Positions 1 to 8,137 of a DNA stretch of 64,000 nt are shown here, in pieces. The stretch comes from Herbidospora mongoliensis. GTDB taxonomy: Bacteria; Actinomycetota; Actinomycetes; Streptosporangiales; Streptosporangiaceae. Where the stretch lies: positions 1 through 64,000 of the forward strand of contig NZ_BBXD01000026.1 in the NCBI RefSeq assembly GCF_001570545.1, written 5' to 3'. The notes below the pieces were generated by a model. It had not been told where the DNA came from and did not search any database. It was given only the letters and a program-made list of their open reading frames with translations. A program made the translations under genes and the position numbers. How positions within the stretch are numbered: the stretch's first letter is position 1; each line of letters begins with the position of its first letter.

Positions 1-1
1 G

Positions 2-649
2 ATCTCCACCGATCCGCTGCTGATCGACAAGATCCGGGACGTCGTCGGCCTCTACCTCGCCCCGCCGGCGAACGCGGTGGTGTTCTCCGTGGACGAGAAA
101 CCTCAGATCCAGGCCCTGTCGCGGACCGCGCCGGTGCTGCCGATGCTGCCCGGCGTCCCCGAGCGCCGCAGCCACGACTACAAACGTCACGGCACCATCG
201 ACCTGTTCGCCGCTCTCAACACCGCGACCGGCCAGGTGATCGGGAAGCTGTCGGCCCGGCACCGGGCCGAGGACATCCGCGACTTTTTGGCCGAGATTGA
301 CCGGCGCACCGAACCCGCTCTGGACATCCACGTGATCTGCGACAACCTGTCCGCGCACAAGACGCCGGCGATCCGCCGCTGGCTGCTGGACCATCCCCGC
401 TTCCAGCTGCACTTCACCCCGACCTATTCCTCCTGGATCAACCAGGTCGAACGATGGTTCGCCGAACTCCAGCGGCGTTGCCTCCAACGCGGGGTCTTCT
501 GTTCTGTGGACGAGTTGACCACCGCGCTGGAGAACTGGATCGAGGTGTGGAACGCCCACGCCCGGCCCTTCACCTGGACCGCGACCGCAGACCAGATCAT
601 CGACCGAATATGCCGCTACTGCTCAAAAATCTCCGGACCGGCTCACTAG
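2..649 (+). CDS. IS630-family transposase, C-terminal part (cut by window edge)
   Basis: The frame is open from base 2, so the gene begins outside the window. The DDE core is visible: a first Asp in FSVDEK just after a beta strand, a second Asp in VICDNLSAH, and the terminal Glu in SSWINQVERWF, the usual IS630/Tc1-mariner spacing. It would cut and paste the element at TA targets. The visible C-terminal half looks intact; the N-terminal helix-turn-helix lies off the edge. The next sequence is the tail of an unrelated gene, so the element probably inserted into that gene. Confidence 0.88.
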   Translation: MSTDPLLIDKIRDVVGLYLAPPANAVVFSVDEKPQIQALSRTAPVLPMLPGVPERRSHDYKRHGTIDLFAALNTATGQVIGKLSARHRAEDIRDFLAEIDRRTEPALDIHVICDNLSAHKTPAIRRWLLDHPRFQLHFTPTYSSWINQVERWFAELQRRCLQRGVFCSVDELTTALENWIEVWNAHARPFTWTATADQIIDRICRYCSKISGPAH

Positions 650-810
650 TTGCGCTGTTACGTGAGCGCGAGGACGTCACTCGGCTGCTGGACCTTGTGA
701 TCACTGGTGATGGCTACGCAGCACCAGCGTTAATCGATGCCCTCAAGATGTCTGGCCGGGTTGAGGAGTGGGAGCGAGTGAGGCTGTTCGGGTTGCCAGC
801 TCCAGAATGA
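640..810 (+). pseudogene. C-terminal remnant of a repeat protein
   Basis: Directly after the IS630 gene, in a different frame, runs about 50 codons ending with a stop at 810. The sequence has helical repeat character (LREREDVTRLLDLVITGDGY then ALIDALKMSGRVEEWERVRL), like the short helical repeats that end many actinobacterial repeat proteins. No start or upstream part is present; the IS630 copy has replaced it. The exact family is not identified. Confidence 0.4.
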
Positions 811-870
811 GTCTGTTTGAAGCGCGGCCATCAGTACGTACCTGTTGTGCAGTTCGTCGGCTCTGGGGTA

Positions 871-912
871 GCCGCCGTGTTTCATAGACGACGGCCTATG
901 AAACACGGCGGC
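871..912. repeat. Perfect 17-bp inverted repeat upstream of recombinase
   Basis: Arms at 871-887 (GCCGCCGTGTTTCATAG) and 896-912 are exact reverse complements around an 8-nt centre. A second pair of the same core, GTTTCATGT at 940-948 and ACATGAAAC at 982-990, lies between this palindrome and the recombinase start at 1000. The TTTCAT core therefore occurs four times in alternating orientation, as expected of a site bound or recombined by a dimeric serine recombinase, or of an operator. A terminator role is less likely because there is no T tract. Confidence 0.6.
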
Positions 913-999
913 CGGGCGCGATCATCCAGGGCCAATGACGTTTCATGTGTCGTTGCAAATGACTCGACCACTGAAACGTATACATGAAACACTTCGGGG

Positions 1000-1878
1000 G
1001 TGAACGACGACGACTTCCGGCGCGTGGAAGCAAAAGACTGTCCGATGTCGGCCTGCGCTGCCCCCGCCGGGTCGCCATGCCGGACAAGCAAGGGCAAAGT
1101 GGCCGTGCAGTACCACGCGGCACGTTTCCGGCTGGTGCCCCATCTGGCCAAGGCGCTCAACGTTGCCACCCCCGCTGTCCGTAAGCCGGGGTCGGGATGG
1201 ATCGAGCTTCCCCGCCCTGCGGCGGCCGGCGTCGAACCGGTCGGGCACATCCGGATCGGGTATGCCCGCGCATCGACCGTCCGGCAGTCCCTGGACACCC
1301 AGCTCGACTCGCTCGCAGCGATCGGCGTGACCCGGATCTTCCAGGAGAAGATCTCCACGCGCGCCCGCCAGCGGCCCGAGCTCGACAAGGCGATCGCCTT
1401 GGCCCGGGAGCTGCGGGCCTCGGGGGTGGCGGTCACGATGGTCGCCCACGAGCACAAGCGCCTGGGCCGGGGACTGGAACTGGCCGAGCTCGCCGAGCAG
1501 CTCAAGGCCTACGACGTTGGGCTGGAGTTCCTGACCGGAGAACTGCAAGGGTCACACGACCCGAGCGGGGTGGTGTTCACCGTGCTGGTCGCCCTGTCGG
1601 GGATGGAACGTGAATACATCCGGGACCGGACCCTGGAAGGCCACGAGTCGGCCCGCACCCGCGGGAAGACCATCGGCGGCGCCGGCGTCACCGACGACAC
1701 CATGCTGTCCATGGCCCTGCTCCTGCGCGGACAAGAGCTGAGCCTGCGCGACATCGCCGCCAAACTCGTCATCACCAAAGGCAAAAAGAATGGCCGGCGC
1801 CCCTCCCCAGCGACGGTCATGCGAATGCTCCGGGAACACGATGAGACGACCGCTGCCGCCAACAAAACGAGCAGTTGA
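1000..1878 (+). CDS. Serine recombinase (resolvase/invertase type) with N-terminal Cys-rich domain
   Basis: The protein has 292 residues. Residues about 84-235 form a resolvase domain: IGYARAS at 86-92 carries the catalytic Ser92, followed by LDTQLDSL and a conserved EREYIRDRTLEG helix. The C-terminal 50 residues (SLRDIAAKL then SPATVMRML) form a helix-turn-helix. The first 80 residues carry Cys14, Cys19 and Cys27 and resemble a small zinc-binding module seen at the front of other actinomycete proteins; that match is from memory. The start is GTG at 1000 with only a weak ribosome site. The palindromes just upstream are candidate recombination or operator sites. It could be the resolvase of a lost transposon or a DNA invertase. 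Confidence 0.85.
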   Translation: MNDDDFRRVEAKDCPMSACAAPAGSPCRTSKGKVAVQYHAARFRLVPHLAKALNVATPAVRKPGSGWIELPRPAAAGVEPVGHIRIGYARASTVRQSLDTQLDSLAAIGVTRIFQEKISTRARQRPELDKAIALARELRASGVAVTMVAHEHKRLGRGLELAELAEQLKAYDVGLEFLTGELQGSHDPSGVVFTVLVALSGMEREYIRDRTLEGHESARTRGKTIGGAGVTDDTMLSMALLLRGQELSLRDIAAKLVITKGKKNGRRPSPATVMRMLREHDETTAAANKTSS

Positions 1879-2370
1879 CCAAACCCCGCCCCGGTGAAAA
1901 TCAGGGCACCTTTCGTGCCGGGCCCGGACCGTGCTGCTGTCCAGCACGGTCCGTGATTCCGCCATCATCGCCATCCGTGGAATCCCGGTGTGGCAACTCC
2001 ACTCCAGGAGTGTTCTGTGGGTGGCTTTCCCGCCGGAAACGGCCGAGCCGGATCACCGGGCTCGGCCGTTTCCCTTCCTGACGCCTGACAAGCAAACCGC
2101 TTTTAGTTACGGATCCGCCCCCCCTGGCACCGACCACCGCCCCCGGTCCGCGCCGCACCCGGCGCCAGTCACCCGTGCCCGGCCCCCACCGTCACGGATC
2201 ATCGGCCACCGGACCGAAGGCCATGGAGCCCACTGTCAGTTGTGCACGGAGAACGTCAGGATGGTGCGGTCGTCAGGTTGCCCGTCCGCATCGTTCTGCA
2301 CTCGGATCTGCCTGGCGGCGGCCTGTCCTGGCCAGAGCCGGAACATGCCGATGTTCCCCTGGCCCTTCCT
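1879..2370. other. Gene-poor stretch with hairpin and a possible minus-strand gene tail
   Basis: No complete gene is seen. A strong hairpin lies at 2035-2073. On the minus strand 2370-2236 reads as plausible coding sequence (MFRLWPGQAAARQIRVQ, then a stop), perhaps the C-terminus of a gene whose front was removed by the IS remnant starting at about 2371. The family is not recognised. Confidence 0.3.
2035..2073 (+). terminator. Hairpin, probable terminator downstream of recombinase
   Basis: Arms GGAAACGGCCGAGCC at 2035-2049 and its exact complement at 2059-2073 form a 15-bp GC-rich stem with a 9-nt loop. There is no long T tract, which is usual for high-G+C actinomycete terminators. It lies about 160 bases after the recombinase stop. 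Confidence 0.6.
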
Positions 2371-2575
2371 CTGCGCGAGTACGAACAGTTCTACAACCGG
2401 CACCGCGCCCATCAATCCCTTGCCCAGGCGGCCCCGCTGCGTGCCGTCCCGGATCCGATCATCGATCAGGAGCGGATTGAGATCTTGACCATCCGTCGGT
2501 GGGACCGGCTCGGCGGAATCCTCCACGAGTACTCACATGCTAGTTGAACTGCATGGATGGAATTTCGGCAGGGAC
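2371..2575 (+). pseudogene. 3' end of rve-type IS (scar h)
   Basis: The last 58 codons of the rve transposase found intact at 9580, 14976 and 22209 (LREYEQFYNRHRAHQSL to ILHEYSHAS, stop at 2547) are followed by the IS right terminal repeat (GGATGGAATTTCGGCAGG). The front of the element is missing. It marks the left border of the AT-rich cassette that follows. Confidence 0.85.
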
Positions 2576-2712
2576 AGCGTTGTGGGGAAAGCGCTATCGC
2601 AGAGCGGCGGTGCCACCAGTACAGGACCGATTTCGGGGTTGATGCGGCTCGCTTAGGACCTCACACTGAGTGGAGTGGAGAAGGCGACTCATTACCAGAA
2701 GGAAACCTATCG

Positions 2713-3150
2713 ATGCCGAATCACGAAATTCCTCTACATGTAGTCAGCGTTACCGGAATTGTAGTAAGGGATGACGGCATGATCCTAGCAACTCGAAGGG
2801 AGGACGACGGAAGTTGGGTCCCGCCAGGCGGGATCCTTGAATGGGGAGAGGGCTTTGAGGAAGGAGTTATTCGTGAGGTCCTCGAGGAGACTGGTGTCAC
2901 TGTGAGCCCCATCCGCGTGACCGGAATCTATAAGAACCTCGACAGGTTCACTATTTCGATAGCATTCTTGTGCAGTGTGAGAAGTTATGGAGAGCACAGC
3001 TCCGACGAGACGGCTGATATGGGATGGTTCACTGTGTATGATTCTCAGGCTATGATGCCGCCGATCCGAGCGATCCGCGTTACGGATGCACTAAGAAATG
3101 GCGGACTCGTTGTTCGGTCTTACAGAAATACTCAAGCAGATTTCGACTAA
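2713..3150 (+). CDS. Nudix hydrolase
   Basis: The protein has 145 residues from the ATG at 2713, chosen because AAGGAAA sits 8-10 bases upstream and homology begins at once (HVVSVTGIVVRDDG). A textbook Nudix box is present: GGILEWGEGFEEG followed by VIREVLEETGV, matching G-x5-E-x7-REVxEExGV. Such enzymes hydrolyse nucleoside diphosphates linked to another group; the substrate cannot be read from sequence. It opens a compact plus-strand cassette of lower G+C than the surroundings. It could be a housecleaning enzyme carried along or supply an activated precursor. Confidence 0.9.
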   Translation: MPNHEIPLHVVSVTGIVVRDDGMILATRREDDGSWVPPGGILEWGEGFEEGVIREVLEETGVTVSPIRVTGIYKNLDRFTISIAFLCSVRSYGEHSSDETADMGWFTVYDSQAMMPPIRAIRVTDALRNGGLVVRSYRNTQADFD

Positions 3151-3174
3151 AACCGAAGCGGAGAGAAGGGCATC

Positions 3175-3558
3175 ATGCGCTTATATCTGCGAACACTCCG
3201 CATCCCCGCATTAGTCATGATTGGTATCACCATTGTAGTCTTCCTCTTAACTAGGCGATCGTCAATCGTGGAAGACGGTACCTTTTTGGGGCTGCTATCG
3301 CAATTTGATGGCACAGCTACCACGGTCTTCGTCGCTTTGGCGACCCTTCGATCCAGTTCTGACGAGAAGATTAAGGCTGCTTACGCCCTACGCCGTTCCA
3401 TACAGATTCGTTTCGCGGGAATATTTGCGCTAATCTCATTTGTGATCGCCACCACTTCTGTGCATTACAAATTTCTCGGCGCCTGGGCGCTGGCTCTGAA
3501 CGTAGCTACGGTAGCCGCCATCGCATGGGGGCTTGTAGGGGCTCGAATGGAATCATGA
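3175..3558 (+). CDS. Small membrane protein, unknown function
   Basis: The protein has 127 residues with hydrophobic segments at about 10-26, 35-57, 77-96 and 99-121, so probably three or four membrane passes. The ATG at 3175 is preceded by GGAGAGAAGG. The stop overlaps the next start as ATGA (3555-3558), so it is translationally coupled to the RuBisCO-like gene. No family is recognised. In this cassette it might anchor the pathway at the membrane or move its product, but that is inference. Confidence 0.75.
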   Translation: MRLYLRTLRIPALVMIGITIVVFLLTRRSSIVEDGTFLGLLSQFDGTATTVFVALATLRSSSDEKIKAAYALRRSIQIRFAGIFALISFVIATTSVHYKFLGAWALALNVATVAAIAWGLVGARMES

Positions 3559-4727
3559 CCCTTAGACTTGAGTACGATCTCACGCTTACCCCTCCAACCC
3601 ATGTAGATCGCGTGGTGGAGACAGTTCGTACGGGGTTGCTGGCGCACCGTACAAATAAGTTTGCGGAACTCGAAATGACCTACCGGACGCGTTCGGGTGC
3701 GGACGGTCTCGCGCTGTCATTAAGCGTGAATATCGAACTACCCGATTTCGGTATGATGGAACGTGGCGCTGCTGGCCTTGCAGCCTTTCTCGGCGGCACA
3801 AGTTTCCGAGATCCGGAGATACGAAGCGCGACTCTGAGCACCTTCAGCCTGAGCCGCGACGATTCATCTTTCCCAGGCCCCCTACACGGAATAAGCCTGC
3901 TTGCAACCTCAGCCTGGACTTCGCCATTGCTTTCAGTTCCGATCCCTAAGTCCATCGCACGCAACTCCTGGGCTGACGTTAGCCGGACTCTGATTGACAG
4001 CGGAGTTCAGGTTCTTACCGATCTTAGTCTGAACCTCACAGACAACGAGATGGCCTCTCGCGTGGCCGCTGTGTCAGAGGCAGCAGATCCGCAGAGGCCG
4101 GTTGCAATCTTTTTGAATGCGACGACCCGCCTCGAATACACATTGCGGCTCGCCGAAAAAATCGTGACCACCCTCCAACCGAGAGCGCCAAATATTCGCA
4201 TCGGAGTTCGTATCTGCCCCGTCGCAATGGGTTTCTCGGTTTTCGAGTACCTGCGAACTTGGAACTTACCGATTTTTGCGTATACGCTTACAGCATATCC
4301 AGCCGGACACGCCGCTTGGAGCCAAGCTGCTTACGCATCCATGGTCAATGCAATTGGAGGAGATATTGTTAATGTTGGGCTCTTGAGTCTGACCGCACTA
4401 CACAGAGGGACCCTGCACGAGACAATTATGCCGTTACTCAATAAGGGAAACCTCGCCAGGGCCAGCTTGCCCGCACTGACAGGAGGCATTGAGCCGAGGG
4501 TTGCTTATGAGTATGCAAGGATCCTCCAACATCCTTTCGTGCTTCACACCATGACGCCAGTGTTTCGGGATGGTATAGACAGGAAAAGCCTTAGAAGGCG
4601 CGTTCAGGCAATAAAGGAGGCAGCCGTCGCCGGTAGGCAGTCATTTAATATAGAGGAGCTGTTTGCGGCAAGAAGTCCAATCGTGAAAAATTGGCAAGAG
4701 ATTGAAGAAATTGATTCTCGAAGATGA
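3555..4727 (+). CDS. RuBisCO-like protein (form IV type), catalytic lysine region degenerate
   Basis: The protein has 390 residues from the ATG at 3555, which overlaps the preceding stop; longer upstream starts lie inside that gene. The fold signature follows the RuBisCO large subunit in order: an N-terminal alpha/beta domain (RLEYDLTL), the FPGPLHGI turn, a barrel strand LSVPIPKS, then SGVQVLTDLSLNL where true RuBisCO has the carbamylated Lys and the acidic metal ligands, then GGDIVNVGL and PALTGGIEPR. The Lys-Asp-Asp-Glu motif is replaced by Thr-Asp-Leu-Ser, so carboxylation is not expected. Related RuBisCO-like proteins act as enolases or isomerases in sulfur salvage. The role here is unknown; the neighbours suggest a biosynthetic step. 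It overlaps the next gene by 4 bases. Confidence 0.7.
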   Translation: MTLRLEYDLTLTPPTHVDRVVETVRTGLLAHRTNKFAELEMTYRTRSGADGLALSLSVNIELPDFGMMERGAAGLAAFLGGTSFRDPEIRSATLSTFSLSRDDSSFPGPLHGISLLATSAWTSPLLSVPIPKSIARNSWADVSRTLIDSGVQVLTDLSLNLTDNEMASRVAAVSEAADPQRPVAIFLNATTRLEYTLRLAEKIVTTLQPRAPNIRIGVRICPVAMGFSVFEYLRTWNLPIFAYTLTAYPAGHAAWSQAAYASMVNAIGGDIVNVGLLSLTALHRGTLHETIMPLLNKGNLARASLPALTGGIEPRVAYEYARILQHPFVLHTMTPVFRDGIDRKSLRRRVQAIKEAAVAGRQSFNIEELFAARSPIVKNWQEIEEIDSRR

Positions 4728-5497
4728 AAGGAAATAGAGTGGATATCGTCCATGTCCTCGGTTCCGGATCGGCGAAGCCGACTGCAAATCGCATCAACTC
4801 ATCATATTTGATCGAGACGGCGTGTCTTTCGCTTATCGACTGTAGTGGCAGCCCATCTCACGAGATATTGCGTCGCGGCCTCGACATCACCGTACTTCGG
4901 CACGTCTACCTGACCCACGGTCATGCCGACCATATCTATGGCCTTCCTAGCCTGATCCATTCTCTATGGATGCTTGGCCTATTCCGTGAGGAGCCTCTCG
5001 CCATCTATGGCTCACCTAAGACTCTTGAGGTGGGTAGAGCGCTACTGGCCCCTTTCGGCCTCGAAGAACGGAAGAACGCAGTCCGCATTCAATGGAACCC
5101 TGTAAACGCCTGGTCAGCTACCGACCTGAACTCTCAATACGGTCCGCCGGTTACAAGCTTTCCAGTTACCCACGGGAACGATGAGGCGGTTGGGTACCGA
5201 CTCGCAGACACGATCTTCACGGGAGATGCCGTATGCGATGACCTTCTAGCGTCAGCCGTTGACGAAACGGCTAGATCGATCATCATTGACTGTGGCGGCG
5301 GGCTCAGCAGTACGCCGGGTCATGCAGGAGCCGACGACATTGCAGATTTTCTGCGGCGTCGTCCCCATCTTGTTTCGGCCCACCTCACCCATGTGGGGTT
5401 CTCGTCCGATGAGGAGGAGCTGGTGCTAGAAAAGTTCCTGGATTGCCTTGCCAGCGTTCGTTTGCTCTCTGATGGTGATCAGTTTGAGCTTAGCTGA
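4724..5497 (+). CDS. Metallo-beta-lactamase-fold hydrolase, RNase Z-like
   Basis: The protein has 257 residues. The metal-binding motif THGHADH follows the strand LRHVYL, a later Asp ligand is seen in IFTGDAVC, and conserved histidines appear in FPVTHGND and SAHLTHVGF. The opening VLGSGSAKPTANRINSSYLI resembles RNase Z and pyrroloquinoline-type MBL enzymes. It probably hydrolyses a phosphodiester, ester or thioester. The start overlaps the previous stop by 4 bases (ATGA at 4724), implying coupling. It is likely a working member of the cassette rather than true RNase Z, given the context. Confidence 0.85.
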   Translation: MKGNRVDIVHVLGSGSAKPTANRINSSYLIETACLSLIDCSGSPSHEILRRGLDITVLRHVYLTHGHADHIYGLPSLIHSLWMLGLFREEPLAIYGSPKTLEVGRALLAPFGLEERKNAVRIQWNPVNAWSATDLNSQYGPPVTSFPVTHGNDEAVGYRLADTIFTGDAVCDDLLASAVDETARSIIIDCGGGLSSTPGHAGADDIADFLRRRPHLVSAHLTHVGFSSDEEELVLEKFLDCLASVRLLSDGDQFELS

Positions 5498-6185
5498 AAG
5501 CACCAGATGTCTCCTTCCAGTTCCGGTTTTCTGCAGCATGGGCGGTTCTGGGTCGACGCATCTCAGAAGTGCATTGACTGGGTTAGGCCTTACTGTACAT
5601 AACAAACCTGACATCGTATTCCACCGCCACTGGGTGAAACAGGGCTCGGACGCACGAATCAAGGAATTCGCAAGAAGAACAGGCGGCGTGCAGCTGAGTG
5701 AACGTCCCGGCCTTCACCATGTACGCGAATATCTCGATCTAGTCGCCAGTACTCCGAATACAACGGCCGTGTTGAGCACGTGGGCAGAGCAGCATCTGCT
5801 TCGTTTATGTGGTCGACGTCGCATAATCTTTCTTCTCCGAGAACCAACTGCAGCCTATCGATCTATGTGCGAGTTATCACGTCATGGCGATGTTGCAGCT
5901 CAGTATGGCGGGCCAAATTCCTGGTTTGCCTATTTCTATGCGGAGCGCTGGCGAAAAACTGCAGATGAGTATCTGGCTTTGAGTGAAGCCGGCTGGAAAG
6001 TCTCTCTATGGCCTTATGAAGATTTCCCCATGCATGCCGGACGGGATGGATTTTATGGAATTGCCAGAGATTGGCACCCATCCCCACCCCGCGTCCGGCC
6101 AATGCTGGATAGCGAAACTATAGACATCATTAAAACGATTACGAATGATGTGCGTCGCAGGCTGGGTTTTCAACCTTGGATCTAG
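5472..6185 (+). CDS. Sulfotransferase-like P-loop protein
   Basis: The protein has about 237 residues. A strand-P-loop-helix unit (VFCSMGGSGSTHLRSAL) near the N-terminus resembles the 5' phosphosulfate loop of PAPS-dependent sulfotransferases, and RRIIFLLREPTAAYRSM matches the 3' phosphate-binding Arg/Ser segment of that family. The start is uncertain: ATG 5472 overlaps the MBL gene by 26 bases, and TTG at 5448 or 5484 are alternatives; all precede the first beta strand. If active it would transfer sulfate to a small molecule or sugar. A nucleotide kinase-like role cannot be excluded. Confidence 0.6.
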   Translation: MVISLSLAESTRCLLPVPVFCSMGGSGSTHLRSALTGLGLTVHNKPDIVFHRHWVKQGSDARIKEFARRTGGVQLSERPGLHHVREYLDLVASTPNTTAVLSTWAEQHLLRLCGRRRIIFLLREPTAAYRSMCELSRHGDVAAQYGGPNSWFAYFYAERWRKTADEYLALSEAGWKVSLWPYEDFPMHAGRDGFYGIARDWHPSPPRVRPMLDSETIDIIKTITNDVRRRLGFQPWI

Positions 6186-6253
6186 CCTGCGGCCAGAAGG
6201 TCGCGCAAACTTGACTAAGCCGAGCCAAGCGCCATTGCATAAAGGGAACTGAT

Positions 6254-6970
6254 ATGGAGCCACAGGTAGTAGGCGAGGTTACACTTGGCCATAGGAACGC
6301 ATTTGAAACGGGTGTCGTCATATACGGGCCGGCATCTATCGGGGATGAAAATTTCTTTGGCGCTTACGCCGCGATAGGCGGGATCTCCCGACAGTCGTAC
6401 AGATTGAGCAGGGAAAGAGGCTTGGGCAGAGTTGAAATTGGCTCCGGCAACTATTTTGGAGAACGCGTTGTAATACATAGGCCAGTAGGTGAGTGTACCG
6501 ACGTGGGCGACTTTAATTCGATTGGTGCTGGAACCCATATCGCGCACGACTCCCGAATAGGATCACATGTAACGGTATCGGTTAACTGCGCCCTCGGCGG
6601 CTATTCTGTAATGCTCGCCTGGAGCGGTCTAGGTATTGGCTGCGTGGTTCACCCTCGCACCGTAATGGGCCATTGGTCTTTCGCGGGGATGGCTGCGGCA
6701 GTTACGCGGAACGTGGGAATAGGCGAGCTTGTAGTTGGAAACCCCGCTTGCTTTTTACGGTACAACTTTGAGGCTTTCGCTAGAAGCGGACTCAGCGCCC
6801 GCGACGTCATTCATCTTCGAGAGTTTCTCGAAGATGGAATTCCCCCCTCCTCGGATTTTCTTCACCGTGCGGTGAGTGAATATAGATCAATGGAGGCAGG
6901 GGCTGTGCGTAATCGCGTCCTGCGCTCATGGGCGGATCTGCTAAGCGAGGTTCCGTATGATCCACCGTAG
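6254..6970 (+). CDS. Left-handed beta-helix acyltransferase (LpxA/hexapeptide family)
   Basis: The protein has 238 residues, ATG with AAGGGAA just upstream. It shows repeated hexapeptide-type turns: VGEVTLGHRNAFETGVVIYG, IGDENFFGAYAAIGG, IGSGNYFGERVVIHR, VGDFNSIGAGTHIAHD, IGSHVTV, plus the VVGNPACFLRYN closing segment typical of LpxA-like and UDP-amino-sugar acyltransferases. A conserved His (THIAHDSRIG) fits the catalytic base. It would acylate an amino sugar or other amine from acyl-CoA or acyl carrier protein. Actinomycetes lack lipid A, so the substrate is probably the product of this cassette. Confidence 0.82.
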   Translation: MEPQVVGEVTLGHRNAFETGVVIYGPASIGDENFFGAYAAIGGISRQSYRLSRERGLGRVEIGSGNYFGERVVIHRPVGECTDVGDFNSIGAGTHIAHDSRIGSHVTVSVNCALGGYSVMLAWSGLGIGCVVHPRTVMGHWSFAGMAAAVTRNVGIGELVVGNPACFLRYNFEAFARSGLSARDVIHLREFLEDGIPPSSDFLHRAVSEYRSMEAGAVRNRVLRSWADLLSEVPYDPP

Positions 6971-8132
6971 GGCGATCTCCGGTTTAGCTCGGATGTTTTG
7001 TTGCCATATGCATCAAAACGAGTTGGATCCGGTCGCAGTTCCATCAATGGCTGATCTAATGACACTTACTAAGGCTCTCGGCGCCGGAGGGCGGGTCATC
7101 AGATCCGTGTTCTTCGGGTTCAAGGCGGGAGTAGACGTCTGGATCTCCAGAGCTAGTTTCGCTGCCGATCACAAACTTCGCGACGCCTTGCTGCTTGCTC
7201 TGCGTACGGGCTGCGATTCGCGGGACATTGCCGCCTTGAAGATGTGCGGGAAAGACGATTTATCGCTTCTGTATGACGTAGTTCCACGCAGTAGACGTGC
7301 GGAGCATCGGGACTGGAACAATTGCCGGATCGGCGCAGCGATGCTTAATGATAAAGCTATCTGTAATGAACGAGCCCGAGGGGCGGGAATCAAAGTTCCC
7401 ACTCAAGTCTCCCTCGATGGGTCAATAGTCGTCAGGTCTACAAATAGATCAAATCTTCTGGAATTCAGCCACCCAGCAGTGACTCCTAATACGTTGTGGA
7501 TGTTAAAGGATCGACAGGGCCTGCAAGGCGATGCCGTTTGGGCAGGAAAGGCGTGCACTCCGCTGGTCGCCCGAGAACTTGGGGATGATGTCCTTGCAAG
7601 GATGCTGGAGCATCTTGGGAGGAGTGGCCGACTAGTGGCAGAAGAATTCCTGCGCCCGGAACGCTACTTCTCCGATGCCGGCGACACTGCATTGCCCACA
7701 GTTCGCGTTGTTACATCAAAGCTAGGCACGACAACTGCAGTCGTCGGGCTGGTCCTTTTTCGCGGCGCGTCCGGTTCACTCACATCACATCGAAAGCATG
7801 GTGGGAAGTTATATGTTATCAACGATAGTGGTGCATGTAGTGAAGGGTTGGACAAATTCGGGAAAAGGTGGGAGGCGTGCGGATTTGAGTTTAGCTCGCC
7901 TCAATTGGATGATATTCGGGTCATGTGCCTGAGAGCACATGAGCTATTTTCGTGTGTCGGGTCGATTGGCTGGGACGTAGGAATTTCAAATCAAGGCATG
8001 TTTCTACTAGAGGGCAATCCGAATTGGGGCATGAATGTGCCTCAACTGCTACCCGGGAGAAGCATGCTTCAAGACTTTACTAGTTCTCGGTTCCGTGACA
8101 CCTGGACGATTTCCCGTATCCGGCGGAGGTAA
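6957..8132 (+). CDS. ATP-grasp enzyme, sugar-transfer-associated type
   Basis: The protein has 391 residues, starting at an ATG that overlaps the previous gene by 14 bases. ATP-grasp landmarks in order are LNDKAICNERARGAGI, WMLKDRQGLQGDAV (ATP-binding Lys), RLVAEEFL, LPTVRVVTSKL, and the metal-binding end GWDVGISNQGMFLLEGNPNWG. This pattern matches the family often found beside polysaccharide and glycosyl-transfer genes. It should form an amide or peptide-like bond using ATP. Paired with the acyltransferase and GNAT it points to assembly of an acylated amino compound. Confidence 0.8.
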   Translation: MIHRRAISGLARMFCCHMHQNELDPVAVPSMADLMTLTKALGAGGRVIRSVFFGFKAGVDVWISRASFAADHKLRDALLLALRTGCDSRDIAALKMCGKDDLSLLYDVVPRSRRAEHRDWNNCRIGAAMLNDKAICNERARGAGIKVPTQVSLDGSIVVRSTNRSNLLEFSHPAVTPNTLWMLKDRQGLQGDAVWAGKACTPLVARELGDDVLARMLEHLGRSGRLVAEEFLRPERYFSDAGDTALPTVRVVTSKLGTTTAVVGLVLFRGASGSLTSHRKHGGKLYVINDSGACSEGLDKFGKRWEACGFEFSSPQLDDIRVMCLRAHELFSCVGSIGWDVGISNQGMFLLEGNPNWGMNVPQLLPGRSMLQDFTSSRFRDTWTISRIRRR

Positions 8133-8137
8133 TTGGG

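Noticed and set aside
2557-2712. Extended N-terminus of the Nudix gene from 2557
   Set aside because: The added residues lie partly in the IS right end and are unlike Nudix proteins; the ATG at 2713 has a ribosome site and starts at the domain.
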